DNA of 64,000 nucleotides from Brienomyrus brachyistius. Taxonomy: Eukaryota > Chordata > Actinopteri > Osteoglossiformes > Mormyridae. Each line of letters begins with the position of its first letter. Within the stretch, counting starts at the first letter, position 1. Positions 19,090 to 32,033 of the stretch are shown piece by piece. The notes below the pieces were generated by a model. It saw only the letters and a program-made list of their open reading frames with translations, had not been told where the DNA came from and ran no database searches. Location: positions 62,001 to 126,000 of the forward strand of contig NW_026042402.1 in the NCBI RefSeq assembly GCF_023856365.1, given 5' to 3'. Made by a program: the position numbers and the translations under genes.

Positions 19090-19750
19090 CTCTTTATTTC
19101 TTGACGCCAACCCTCTCCATTAATCCGGGCTTGGGACTGGCACCTACCTGAGCTGGCTTGCTCCCTTAAGTGGCTGGGTTAGGCTAAACTATATATATAT
19201 ATTTACCAAGACTACAATAAAACATCTCGAAATGTGTAGTCTAGCAAAACGCAGTTTAAAGAAGGTAGCCTACCTGGTGAAATTGCAAACAAATTAAGGG
19301 CGTTAGGCAGCCTTTAGATCCTACCCATCATGCACTGCAGTTTTTTGCTAATTCCTCAAATGGAAAACTGTCCATCCATCCATTTTCCAAACCGCTTATC
19401 CTACTGGATCGCGGGGGGTCTGGAGCCTATCCCGGAAGCAATGGGCACGAGACAGGGAACAACTCAGGATGGCGGGCCAGCCCATCGCAGGGCACACTCA
19501 CACACTATTCACTCACGCATACACTCCTATGGGCAATTTAGCAACTCCAATTAGCCTCAGCATGTTTTTGGACTGTGGGGGAAACCAGAGTACCCGGAGG
19601 AAACCCCACGATGACATGGGTAGAACATGCAAACTCCACACACATGTGACCCAGGTGGAGACTCGAACCCGGGCCCTAGAGGTGTGAGGCAACAGTGCTA
19701 ACCACTGCACCACCATGCTGCCCCCTAAATGGAAAACCATTAAATACAAA
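19090..19750. repeat. Right arm of the inverted paralogous pair, containing a SINE
   Basis: The reverse complement of 7964-8405 matches on both sides of the SINE at 19369-19726: left through cctcaaatggaaaac and right from ccattaaataca. The arms have diverged by several indels, for example around the atatatatat at 19193. Confidence 0.7.
19369..19726 (-). mobile_element. tRNA-derived SINE with TGGA tail
   Basis: On the minus strand it starts with the tRNA-like head (ggcagcatggtggtgcagtg, then ttagcac, A box) and a B box (gggttcgagtctcc). It continues through the body with acatgctgaggctaattgg and ccctgcgatgggctggc, and ends in aaaatggatggatgg. An 11-bp target duplication, aaatggaaaac, lies at 19358-19368 and 19727-19737. 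SINEs are transcribed by Pol III and copied by a partner LINE through the tail. The tail is 8 bp shorter here than in copy 2. Confidence 0.9.
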
Positions 19751-20667
19751 AGGAAAACAAAAGTGCTGTAAGACTGTATACTTATGTGTATGTTAGTAAA
19801 GGCTGTAGCTGACACAACGGACCCCACTAATTAGAAAGGGGTAATTGTACACATGTGGCATCCAGTATGTTCTTCTATAACAGTTTTTAAAAAAAAAAAA
19901 AAACTCACATTACACAAATTGGCACTATCAAAACGAGGATTATGGGGAAAATGGGGACTGTGATGGAGATTACATACACGTAGGCATGGTATTTAGTTTT
20001 TTTTAATCTGGTCACCTTCCAGAGTAATTGTAAACTAAAACCATCTTCACCCTATTTGATTCTTTATAAATGGACAATCAGTCGTGCAGTAAATGGGGGT
20101 ATAGAGAGACACAGAGCTTGTCTAACAAGAAACCCTGGGAAGCTAACATTAATAGGGTGGGTATGGATAGCAAAACCATTGATACAGATTACAGATTTAT
20201 ATCTCACCTGAACCCTGGCGGGCTCCGTGCCAATAGGGGTTGAGATTAGGGTTAGTTAACTTAAGTAGTAATATTGATGTGTATATTCTCCTATTCTCCA
20301 GTCAGTGAATCGTGAAACGTAATGTTAATATGTTTCTATACCTATATGTTCTGCTTAAAAACCCATAAAGGCAAGCACAGTGTTTAGACATTCTGTTACT
20401 TAGACTAGTAAACACTAAGATCCTTCAGCTTTCAATTAACCTGACACAACAGTCTAAACAACAAATGTGTGCCATGTCATTTGTCATCTTTACATCTTGT
20501 ATCCTTTATATGGTAATTGGATTTTCAAGGTGGAATTGCAGGTCGATCATTTTAAGGATCTAGATGTAAACCTCCCTGGTGTTGCTTTAATATTTTTTTT
20601 GCACAATTTGCTTCACACACTTCCTCCAGCAGAGAAGCTTACAATACTACACCCCACCAAATGACTG
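19751..20667. other. No gene recognised; A run and short diverged repeat
   Basis: An A run lies near 19888-19902. Positions 20522-20602 are the partner of 196-280. No gene is visible. Confidence 0.4.
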
Positions 20668-21211
20668 GATGATGCCTTTTTATTTAAGGTCTGGCTGTGA
20701 GCCTCGATTACCGATACACTATCTTCAGGCTCCTGCCGGGATCAGTCAGTATGGTGGACCTTTGGAGGAATGGGTACAAAACCATCAGGAAAGTTTGCAG
20801 GTGCTTCAAGAGTATGTGAAGGCTTAGTTGGAGGAACAAGCCACACCACGAAATCGGAAACACAATGAGTTGGTTAATGATTAGGGGTTTGATGAAGGTC
20901 AGCTGGTGTGTTTGCGGAACCATGTTCGAGGTAAAATACAGGATCATTGGGATGCCTGTTTGTATATGGTAGTTCGGTGTCCCCAAGATCAGGGTGCAGT
21001 TTACTCTGCAACTCCAATGGAGGGGGACGGGGTTGTCCGTCAAGTTCACCGAACAGAGTTGCGTCCAGTACCACAGGGGGTTGTTATGTCAGGGGAAGAT
21101 GTTCTGGTAATGTCTCCTGAGTCTGGGTTGCCCACAGGGGCAACAGAAATGGAATCGGATGAGGACTCTGTGATTTTACGGGGACAGGGCTGGTGGGAGG
21201 GGTCGCAATAG
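20668..21211 (+). pseudogene. Ty3/gypsy integrase C-terminal relic
   Basis: One frame reads MPFYLRSGCEPRLPIHYL, EEWVQNHQESLQVLQEYV, FDEGQLVCLRNHVRGKIQDHW and VHRTELRPVP. This is the order seen at the C-terminal end of fish Ty3/gypsy integrases (a PF.L.FGREPRLP motif, a helical linker, then a chromodomain-adjacent GDLVLLRN and HRT.LRP block). Two in-frame stops (20825-20827 and 20882-20884) break it. No LTR was identified downstream. Confidence 0.7.
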
Positions 21212-21652
21212 AGCATCCACAAGTAGGCCTCGTATAATGGAGGAGGTTATGTCCCCCCCGAGGTGTAGAGACCAGTTAAACGTTCGGTGAGGTCCACCAC
21301 TGGTCATCATACCAACCCTTATAAGTTACCACGGTCAGTGAATGATCGTTCGGTTGGGGAGGAAGACCAGTGGTTTGGGGATAGAATTCTTAGCTGTGAT
21401 CGTTGGGTCATCAATTTCATTTTGGGGGATGGATTGTAGCCAGGCAATTATAGGCAGGTATAGGAACTGCAGTTCGGACTGGAGGCATAGCCGGGGCGAG
21501 ATGGCTGTGCATGTTCCGATGGTAGGGCATATTGGCAAAGGAGCAGGCACGGGAAAGACAGGCAGGGTCCTGATAGATTTGGTGGAGCATCGGCGGGCAT
21601 ATTGAATTTGCAGTGTAGCAGCCTTTCTGTTTGCTTGTTTCAGGGGTGAACA
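21212..21652. other. No gene recognised, leads into the next duplication copy
   Basis: A short plus frame at 21342-21605 has no recognisable domain. It could be 3' non-coding sequence of the gypsy relic. The junction with copy 2 is seamless. Confidence 0.4.
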
Positions 21653-22396
21653 ATCTTATCCGCAAAGGGCCGGTGTGTATGCAGGTTTTCGCTGCAACTC
21701 CCTAATTAGATTTCTAATTAGAGGACTGATTAGCTGAAGAGTCCTCATACCTGGTTTTGAAGAGCTGACCTAAAGGTTACCCCCAAAAACCTGTTTTTTT
21801 TTTTGTTTGAATGGGGCAGTGAGTCATGGGGTAAACTACTGTTCTTTAGGGGTTTTCAAGGTGGAATTACGGGTCGATAATTTTAAGGATCAGGTTGTAA
21901 ACCTCCCTGGTGTTGCTTTAATATGTTTTATCTGAGGTTGTATCGTGTATTATCAAGCCAGCCGGCTTAGTGGCCTCGGGAGCGGGGTTTAGTGGGAGCA
22001 GCTGGCTAGTTTTATTTTCTTTTTTGTTTGTGTCTTTTTCTTTGTTGTATGTATATTTTGGGTTCATTATTAGGCAGGCTGGGCCTTTTGGCACCTGTAG
22101 TCTGGGTGCTGGATTGCCCATAGGGGTCTTTTTTATTGCTGTGATTTGCTGTGTCATTCACTAGTGTGATTTGTGCTGGATGTGTTTTTAAGGTTGTGCT
22201 GTGGCGTGTACCTGAGCAAACTTTGGGCAACCTGTTCTCTTGTTGGCTTTATTGACAAAGGGTGGATTAGTCTAATTACGGCCTGCTACAAATAGCTGCA
22301 TATAACGTATAAAAAAAATCACCTTATGGGTGCTCCGTAGGGTAGCAAGATCTTGAGTTTTTTTTACAGTACTCGGGTACGTTTTAAAATTTTCGA

Positions 22397-22525
22397 CCAA
22401 TCAGCAAACATTATTCTGACAGCATAGCTGGGAAACCAATGAAAAGTGAGTGCAACGTTCTAGAACTTGACTTCGGGTTGACGCTCCCTATAAAAGAGCT
22501 GGGTACTGCTTCAAGGCGTTCAGTT
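22397..22525 (+). promoter_or_regulatory. TATA/Inr promoter, copy 2
   Basis: Identical in all named elements to 743-871: CCAAT boxes, ttctagaa, TATA box at 22489-22494 and initiator. Confidence 0.55.
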
Positions 22526-22587
22526 GGCGCTACCTCCTGATAGAGTAGCACTGTACGGCTCTTGTTCCGTAAAACAACATCAAAAGG

Positions 22588-22876
22588 ATGAAAAAAAAAA
22601 CAATATTTAAAGAAGACGAAAAAAATCAATTTTTAAAGAAGACGAAAAAAACATCGTCTAAAAAAATAAGCCAAAAAAATTATATCCGAAGAAGGAAAAA
22701 CATGCAAAGTAAAAAAAAACAAACAAAAATAAAAAACAATATCCAAAGAAGAAGGAAAAAAACATCCAAAGGGAGAAAAGAAGAACTGAAGGGCCAACGA
22801 GGTAGGAGGAAATACAAATTTCGTTTCAGCACCGTTGGAGTGCCAAGCCGTGAAAAGCATTTGGCCAGAAGACAAG
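22588..22876 (+). CDS. Lysine/arginine-rich first exon, copy 2
   Basis: Same frame and same donor as at 934-1222. One residue differs (asparagine to tyrosine in the stretch after SQKN). Confidence 0.35.
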
Positions 22877-24095
22877 GTAAGTGTTGTATCTGTTATTTTA
22901 AAACAGCGCTTTTCAAAATGCTGCTTTATAATCGTTTGAGATCGTTAGCCAGTGTGACAGCTGAAGGCTTTTTGAGTTTACCAACATAAAGTTTTATTTC
23001 TGTATTAGGACATTGTCAGGAACAATGATGTGTTCATCGCTATGATGTGGTCAAAAAGCGATGCATTGAATCTTAGAAACATTTGTGATTTTTCAAACGA
23101 TGCTTTTCCTTTTATTTAATCAGTAAAATTTCCATCGGTTTTATATAGTGCCCCTTGAAATATGTCTTTAGCTCATTTTCCGGGCATTTTACTAGAATGC
23201 ATCCTGAGAAATACACAAGCTCTGCTGCATTTCCGTGCCTCGATGTTTAGTGCCGAGTATAATTGTTGCAGTTGCCTTTTATATATTCCATGAGACCTGT
23301 TGGTACCAAGAGAAGTGTGAGACTGTCAGGGTGAATTTATCATACAATCGCACGCATAAATACCTGAGGGTTGCCAGTCCTTTTGCGTTGTTACAGGAGG
23401 ACTAGAGCTGACGAGTGTGTTTCTACACACTATCAAGGGCATTGTAGTACAGTTTTCTCAGGTGGGAGAATGCTGCCGATCTCCTATTTGACAATACAGC
23501 CCTTGATATATTAGAATATTACAGAACTAGAAGCCTTTTGCAAGGAAGAATGTGAGAAAATCCCAAGTACAAGAACTGAAAGCCTTTCAGCTGGCTATAA
23601 GAAGCGCTTGTAAGCTGTGATATCTGGCAGAGGAGGTGTTACTAAGTACTGATTACGTAGGGTGCCCAAACTTTTGCAGAGTGCCATAATAATGTTTTTA
23701 TTTTGTAATTTTGTTCAATTTATGGCATAAAAAGTAACTATTCATCAATGTTTGCTGAAAATATTGTGTATTTTTCCCCCAGTTCCTAAAGAGACTGTAT
23801 TAACTGATATTGTTGCTTTTGTAATTGAAAAGATGTTATTTGTCAAGGGGTGCCAAACCTTTGCATAAGACTGTACACAGTGTGTGTATGTGTTTATGTG
23901 AGTGTGTGTCTGTGTGTGTGTGTGTATATATATATATGTGTGTGTGTGTATATATTTCTGTATATGCATGTGTATATATATATTTATATATAGTTCACAC
24001 ACATTCAAACTTATTTGAATACACATTCAAAATTATTTTTATTATTATTATTTTCGTTTTTTTTTTTTTTTTGTGTTTTAAAATTTTTTATTTTT

Positions 24096-24938
24096 GCAAT
24101 GGAAATAAAAATAAAGCAGTCCTCCGTAGAGGAGGGGTGGTGGAGGGAATATATATATATATATACATATATATAAAATAATTGTCACACAACTGGGGTG
24201 ACATGCCTTTCCTGCTCACCCAATTTTAGTGCACTTTAGTTATGCATAATGACCTTCTAGTCTCGATACACCCATATATATATATGTATATATATATATA
24301 GTTTTTTTTGTTTTTTTTTTTGCAATAGACAATAAAAATAACGCAGTTCTCCATAAAGGAGGGATGGTGGATGGAATATATATATACATATATATAAAAT
24401 AATTGTCACACAACCTGGGTGACATGCCTTGCCTGCTCACCCAGTTTTAGTGCACCTTAGTTATTCATAATGACCATCTAGTCTCGATACACCCATAAAT
24501 ATATATGTATATATATATAGTTTTTTTTGTTTTTTTTTTTGCAATAGACAATAAAAATAACGCAGTTCTCCATAAAGGAGGGATGGTGGATGGAATATAT
24601 ATATACATATATATAAAATAATTGTCACACAACTTGGGTGACATGCCTTGCCTGCTCACCCAATTTTAGTGCAACTTAGTTATCCATAATGACCAACTAG
24701 TCTCGATACACCCATATATATATATATATGTACATATATATATAGTTTTTTTATTAGCAATAGAAAAGAAAAATAACGCAGTTCTCCGTAAAGGAGGGAT
24801 GGTGGATGGAATATATATATATATATATACATTTATATAAAATAATTGTCACACAACCTGGGTGACATGCCTTGCCTGCTCACCCAATTTTAGTGCACCT
24901 TAGTTATTCATACTGACCATCTAGTCTCGACACACCCC

Positions 24939-24977
<39 letters not shown>

Positions 24978-25281
24978 GATATTTTTTCTTTTTCTTGTGT
25001 TTTTTTTTCGCAATGGATATTAAAAATAAAGCAGTCCTCCGTAAAGGAGGGGTGGTGGAGGGAATATATATATACATATATATATAAAATAATTGTCACA
25101 CAACCTGGGTGACATGCCTTGCCTGCTCACCCAATTTTAGTGCAACTTAGTTATCCATAATGACCAACTAGTCTCGATACACCCATATATATATATATAT
25201 ATATGTACATATATATAGTTTTTTTATTAGCAATAGAAAAGAAAAATAACGCAGTTCTCCGTAAAGGAGGGATGGTGGATG

Positions 25282-25325
<44 letters not shown>

Positions 25326-25438
25326 TTATATAAAATAATTGTCACACAACCTGGGTGACATGCCTTGCCTGCTCACCCAATTTTAGTGCACTTTAGTTAT
25401 CCATACTGACCATCTAGTCTCGACACACCCATATATAT

Positions 25439-25488
<50 letters not shown>

Positions 25489-25789
25489 GATATTTTTTCT
25501 TTTTCTTGTGTTTTTTTTTCGCAATGGATATTAAAAATAAAGCAGTCCTCCGTAAAGGAGGGGTGGTGGAGGAATATATATATACATATATATATAAAAT
25601 AATTGTCACACAACCTGGGTGACATGCCTTGCCTGCTCACCCAATTTTAGTGCAACTTAGTTATCCATAATGACCAACTAGTCTCGATACACCCATATAT
25701 ATATATATATATGTACATATATATAGTTTTTTTATTAGCAATAGAAAAGAAAAATAACGCAGTTCTCCGTAAAGGAGGGATGGTGGATG

Positions 25790-25871
<82 letters not shown>

Positions 25872-26440
25872 TTATATAAAATAATTGTCACACAACCTGG
25901 GTGACATGCCTTGCCTGCTCACCCAATTTTAGTGCACTTTAGTTATCCATACTGACCATCTAGTCTCGACACACCCATATATATATATATAATATATATA
26001 TATATATGTATATATATATAGATATTTTTTCTTTTTCTTGTGTTTTTTTTTCGCAATGGATATTAAAAATAAAGCAGTCCTCCGTAAAGGAGGGATGGTG
26101 GATGGAATATATATATAAAATAATTGTCACACAACCGGGGTGACATGCCTTGCCTGCTCACCCAATTTTAGTGCACCTTAGTTATTCATAATGACCATCT
26201 AGTCTCGATACACCCATAAATATATATGTATATATATATAGTTTTTTTATTAGCAATAGAAAAGAAAAATAACGCAGTTCTCCGTAAAGGAGGGATGGTG
26301 GATGGAATATATATATATATATATACATTTATATAAAATAATTGTCACACAACCTGGGTGACATGCCTTGCCTGCTCACCCAATTTTAGTGCACTTTAGT
26401 TATCCATAATGACCATCTAGTCTCGATACACCCATGAATA

Positions 26441-26499
<59 letters not shown>

Positions 26500-26686
26500 T
26501 TTCTGTTTTTTTTTTGCAATAGACAATAAAAATAACGCAGTTCTCCGTAAAGGAGGGATGGTGGATGGAATATGTATATGCATATATATAAAATAATTGT
26601 CACACAACCTGGGTGACATGCCTTGCCTGCTCACCCAATTTTAGTGCACCTCAGTTATCCATACTGACCATCTAGCCTCGACACAC

Positions 26687-26741
<55 letters not shown>

Positions 26742-27688
26742 GATATTTTTTCTTTTTCTTGTGTTTTTTTTTCGCAATGGATATTAAAAATAAAGCAGTC
26801 CTCCGTAAAGGAGGGGTGGTGGAGGGGAATATATATATACATTTATATAAAATAATTGTCACACAACTGGGGAGACATGCCTTGCCTGCTCACCCAATTT
26901 TAGTGCACCTTAGTTATCCATATCCATAATGACCAACTAGTCTCGATACACCCATAAATATATATATATATATGTACATATATATAGTTTTTTTATTAGC
27001 AATAGAAAAGAAAATAACGCAGTTCTCCGTAAAGGAGGGATGGTGGATGGAATATATACATACATATATATAAAATAATTGTCACACAACCTGGTGACAT
27101 GCCTTGCCTGCTCACCCAATTTTAGTGCAACTTAGTTATCCATAATGACCAACTAGTCTCGATACACCCATAAATATATATGTATATATATAGTTTTTTT
27201 TTTTTTCGCAATGGACAATAAAAATAACGCAGTTCTCCGTAAAGTAGGGATGGTGGATGGAATATATATATAAAATAATTGTCACACAACCGGGGTGACA
27301 TGCCTTGCCTGCTCACCCAATTTTAGTGCACCTTAGTTATTCATAATGACCATCTAGTCTCGATACACCCATAAATATATATGTATATATATGTATTGTT
27401 TTTTTTTTTTTTTTTTTTTGCAATAGACAATAAAAATAGCGCAGTTCTCCATAAAGGAGGGATGGTGGATGGAATATATATATACATATATATAAAATAA
27501 TTGTCACACAACCTGGGTGACATGCCTTGCCTGCTCACCCAATTTTAGTGCAACTTAGTTATCCATAATGACCAACTAGTCTCGATACACCCATATATAT
27601 ATATATATATATGTACATATATATAGTTTTTTTATTAGCAATAGAAAGAAAAATAACACAGTTCTCCGTAAAGGAGGGATGGTGGATG

Positions 27689-27738
<50 letters not shown>

Positions 27739-27843
27739 TTATATAAAATAATTGTCACACAACCTGGGTGACATGCCTTGCCTGCTCACCCAATTTTAGT
27801 GCACTTTAGTTATCCATACTGACCATCTAGTCTCGACACACCC

Positions 27844-27878
<35 letters not shown>

Positions 27879-28162
27879 GATATTTTTTCTTTTTCTTGTG
27901 TTTTTTTTTCGCAATGGATATTAAAAATAAAGCAGTCCTCCGTAAAGGAGGGATGGTGGATGGAATATATATATAAAATAATTGTCACACAACCGGGGTG
28001 ACATGCCTTGCCTGCTCACCCAATTTTAGTGCACCTTAGTTATTCATAATGACCATCTAGTCTCGATACACCCATAAATATATATGTATATATATATAGT
28101 TTTTTTATTAGCAATAAAAAAGAAAAATAACGCAGTTCTCCGTAAAGGAGGGATGGTGGATG

Positions 28163-28230
<68 letters not shown>

Positions 28231-28342
28231 TTATATAAAATAATTGTCACACAACCTGGGTGACATGCCTTGCCTGCTCACCCAATTTTAGTGCACTTTA
28301 GTTATCCAGAATGACCATCTAGTCTCGATACACCCATGAATA

Positions 28343-28405
<63 letters not shown>

Positions 28406-28593
28406 TTTCTGTTTTTTTTTTTGCAATAGACAATAAAAATAACGCAGTTCTCCATAAAGGAGGGATGGTGGATGGAATATGTATATGCATATATATAAAA
28501 TAATTGTCACACAACCTGGGTGACATGCCTTGCCTGCTCACCCAATTTTAGTGCACCTTAGTTATCCATACTGACCATCTAGTCTCGATACAC

Positions 28594-28652
<59 letters not shown>

Positions 28653-28862
28653 CATATATATAGTTTTTTTATTAGCAATAGAAAAGAAAAATAACGCAGT
28701 TCTCCGTAAAGGAGGGATGGTGGATGGAATATATATATATATATATACATTTATATAAAATAATTGTCACACAACCTGGGTGACATGCCTTGCCTGCTCA
28801 CCCAGTTTTAGTGCACCTTAGTTATCCATAATGACCATCTAGTCTCGATACACCCATAAATA

Positions 28863-28903
<41 letters not shown>

Positions 28904-29109
28904 TTTTTATTTTTTTCGTAATGGACAATAAAAATAACGCAGTTCTCTGTAAAGGAGGGATGGTGGATGGAATATATATATACATATATACATTTATATA
29001 AAATAATTGTCACACAACCTGGGTGACATGCCTTGCCTGCTGACCCAGTTTTAGTGCACCTTAGTTATCCATACTGACCATCTAGTCTCGATACACCCAT
29101 AAATATATA
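24096..29109. repeat. Hairpin-bearing minisatellite, 21 units (copy 2)
   Basis: Twenty-one units were counted by the gcagt(c/t)ctcc marker, allowing one acagt and one ctctg variant. At least three subtypes alternate: one with gatattttttctttttcttg before gcaatggatatt; one with tttttattagcaatagaaa; one with a long T run before gcaatagacaataa. TA tracts range from a few to more than 40 dinucleotides (longest near 25793-25867). The inverted repeats stay intact in nearly all units while the TA tracts change length. Confidence 0.93.
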
Positions 29110-30278
29110 TACTGAACAAAAATATAAACGCAACACTCTTGTTTCTGCTCCCATTTTTCATGAGATGGACTTAAAGACCTACAATTCATTCCAGATACAC
29201 AATATTACCATTTCTCTCAAACATTTCTCACAAATCAGTCTAAATGTGTGATAGTGAGCACTTCTGCTTTGCTGAGATAATCCATCCCACCTCACAGGTG
29301 TGCCACATCAAGATGCTGATCTGACATCATGGGTAGTGCACAGGTGTACCTTATACTGCCCACAATAAATGGCCACCCTGGAATGTGCAGTTTTTTGCTT
29401 TATTGGGGGTCTGGGGACTCAGAACCGGTCAGTATCTGGTGTGACCACCATTTGCCTCATACAATGCAACACATCTTCTTCGCATAGAGTTTATCAGATT
29501 GTCAATTGTGGCCTGTGGAATGTTGGTCCACTCCTCTTCAATGGCTGTGCGAAGTTGTTGGATATTAGTGGGAACTGGTACACGCTGTCGTATACGCCGG
29601 TCAAGCACATCCCAAACATGCTCAACGGGTGACATGTCCGGTGAGTATGCTGGCCATGCAAGAACTGGGACATTTTCAGCTTCCAAGAACTGTGTACAGA
29701 TCCTTGCAACATGGGGCCGTGCATCATCTGTCTGAGTGGCTGGTCTCAGACGATCTTGGAGGTGAACCTGCTGGATGTGGAGGTCCTGGGCTGGTGTGGT
29801 TACACGTGGTCTGCGGTTGTGAGGCCGGTTGGATGTACTGCCATATTCTCTGAAACGCCTTTGGAGACGGCTTATGGTTGAGAAATGAACATTCAATGCA
29901 CGAGCAACAGATCTGGTTGACATTCCTGCTGTCAGCATGCCAATTGCACGCTCCCTCAATGCTTGTGGCATCTGTGGCATTTTGCTGTGAGACAAAACTG
30001 CACATTCCAGGGTGGCCTTTTATTGTGGGCAGTATAAGGTACACCTGTGCACTACCCATGATGTCAGATCAGCATCTTGATGTGGCACACCTGTGAGGTG
30101 GGATGGATTATCTCAGCAAAGCAGAAGTGCTCACTATCACACATTTAGACTGATTTGTGAGAAATGTTTGAGAGAAATGGTAATATTGTGTATCTGGAAT
30201 GAATTGTAGATCTTTAAGTCCATCTCATGAAAAATGGGAGCAAAAACAAAAGTGTTGCGTTTATATTTTTGTTCAGTG
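29110..30278 (-). mobile_element. Tc1-type transposon, copy 2
   Basis: It is 1,169 bp, the same length as copy 1, with the same TA flanks and the same site within the last minisatellite unit. Confidence 0.88.
29429..29995 (-). CDS. Internally deleted Tc1 transposase, copy 2
   Basis: The 188-aa product is identical to the copy 1 product: HTH domain, basic linker, and D and E of the triad with 34-residue spacing; first catalytic D absent. Confidence 0.85.
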   Translation of the reverse strand: MSHSKMPQMPQALRERAIGMLTAGMSTRSVARALNVHFSTISRLQRRFREYGSTSNRPHNRRPRVTTPAQDLHIQQVHLQDRLRPATQTDDARPHVARICTQFLEAENVPVLAWPAYSPDMSPVEHVWDVLDRRIRQRVPVPTNIQQLRTAIEEEWTNIPQATIDNLINSMRRRCVALYEANGGHTRY

Positions 30279-31547
30279 TATGTATATGTATACATATAGT
30301 TTTTTTTGTGTTTGTGAAAACGGGTCTTTAATCGGGGAAACGGAGCGGGTAGAGCAGGACGGAACGCAGGCATTGACAAACTACAATGACGGACAGGGCA
30401 AACAGGTAAGACCAGGACTTAAAATAGGTCATGACTAATCAAAGTAATCGGGCAAAGCAGGAGACGATCAGGGAAGCACACGTGGGTAATCAGGGGGCGT
30501 GGCACACACGAGGAGCGGACAAGCCGGGCATATATGTATATCTATATAAAACCTCATTAATGAGGGACAGGGAACAGAACGGACAGACAGAACTGGCACA
30601 GGGGAAGGAGCCAGGACAAGACTTGACATAAGACAGGAAAGGCAGAGAAACAGATCAGAAAGGGGGACACGGAGGGAACAGGCAGGACAAAAGGACCGGG
30701 AGTGAACGAAGGGAACATCGGGGAAAGAGGAGCAGAAGCCAGAGGGACGAGGGACAAAGAGAGGAGGGACAGAGACAGGAGGAACAAAGCGAGGGGGAGC
30801 AGAGGCAGGAGGGACAAAGACGGGAGGCCAGGGAGAGAAGGAGGGGGAACCAAGAGGAGCCCGAGGGAGACCCAGCGGGCGACGGGAGGCAGCCGGAAGG
30901 GCTGCAGGCGGCCGGGAGGCCGGAGCCGGAGGGGCCGAGGAGACGGGGTGAGGGACAGACGCAGGGACGAAGGAGGGAGTCGGAGGGGAGACCAGGGAAG
31001 GGGACGAAGGAGCTGGAAGGGACCCTGGCGAGGGCAAGGAGAGAGGGGGAGCCGCAGCAGACGGCGACGTCCTCCGACACGCCAGAGCGGGAGGACCAGC
31101 AGGCGAATGAGGAGCCGCCGTCGGGGGGCCCGCAGGCAACCGATAAGACGCCGGAGGAGGGACCGAGGCAGGGCGACGAGGCCGCGGAGGGGGACCCGCA
31201 GACGACAGCCGACCCGGAGGGCCAGGACCCGCAGGTGCCGACCAAGCCCTAGCGCCGGCGAGGGAGGGCGAGCCAGGGGGCTGGGCGGGTGGGACCCCAG
31301 CCGTGCGTCTGTGTCCTCTCCCCTTATGGGACACAGACATAAGGACCTGCGGCCGGGGTCGGGCTCGTCGGGGTGAGGGTACCAGAGTCACAGGGGGAGA
31401 AGGGACTGGAGTGGGGCCAGGGACTGGAGCTGCAGGCTGCAGAGGGGGCGCCTGCCCGGGAGCTGCAGGCAGGGAAAGCGCCTCGGACGTGGGCGCGGTA
31501 GCTGCAGGCAGCGGAGACGGCTGCTCGGGCTCTGGGGCCGCAGGGGG
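30279..31547 (-). mobile_element. GC-rich retroelement fragment, copy 2
   Basis: Matches 4711-5979, with the same 360-codon proline-rich minus frame (30468-31550) and tail. Confidence 0.5.
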
Positions 31548-31620
31548 CACTTATTTTATTATATAAAATAAGTGTCACACAACCGGGGTGACATGCCTTG
31601 CCTGCTTGTGGGATGAGGAA

Positions 31621-32033
31621 GACTCAGGGACTGGAAATGGGATTAAAACTGAAGATGTGCTCATTCCTTTGTGTATTTACAAATTTTCCTTCCGTCAGAC
31701 ATGAGGAGTTTGCTGCTATATTTGGCACTAATAGAGATTCTGATGCTGCTATTTTTATTGTCTATTAGTTTGTTATTATTTACAAGTTCTGTTGTGTTTT
31801 TGCATTTTTCTCTTCTGGTTAATTAACTGCTGTCTGTTTGCTGTGAAGTATGAGTGTGGTGAGTAAGACTCAGGGACTGGAAGTGGGATTACAACTAAAG
31901 ATAACATGCTTATTCCTTTTTGTATTGTTTACAAATTTCCTTCCGTCAAACATGAGGAGTTTGCTGCTATATTGTGCACTAACAGAGATTCTGATGCTGC
32001 TATTTTTATTGTTTATAAATGTGTTATTGTTTC
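31621..32033 (+). repeat. Imperfect tandem pair, copy 2
   Basis: Same as 6053-6465. Confidence 0.7.

Larger units (their letters stand above)
1..21652. repeat. Tandem segmental duplication, copy 1 (contracted)
   Basis: The segment starting with atcttatccgcaaagggc at 1 recurs at 21653 and 49348, and downstream order and sequence match throughout. This copy is 21,652 bp against 27,695 bp for copy 2. The shortfall is accounted for by about 3.9 kb missing from the minisatellite (only 5 units), 2,119 bp missing from the tRNA-like unit region near 17.3 kb, 8 bp of SINE tail, and a few single bases. Whether position 1 is a true unit boundary is unknown because the window begins there. Confidence 0.95.

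Noticed and set aside
20240..20262. Telomere-like ttagggttag
   Set aside because: One or two hexamers only; no array.
24096..29109. Many 60-85-codon frames with YIYIYI runs
   Set aside because: They are translations of TA tracts plus the shared minisatellite core and repeat once per unit.
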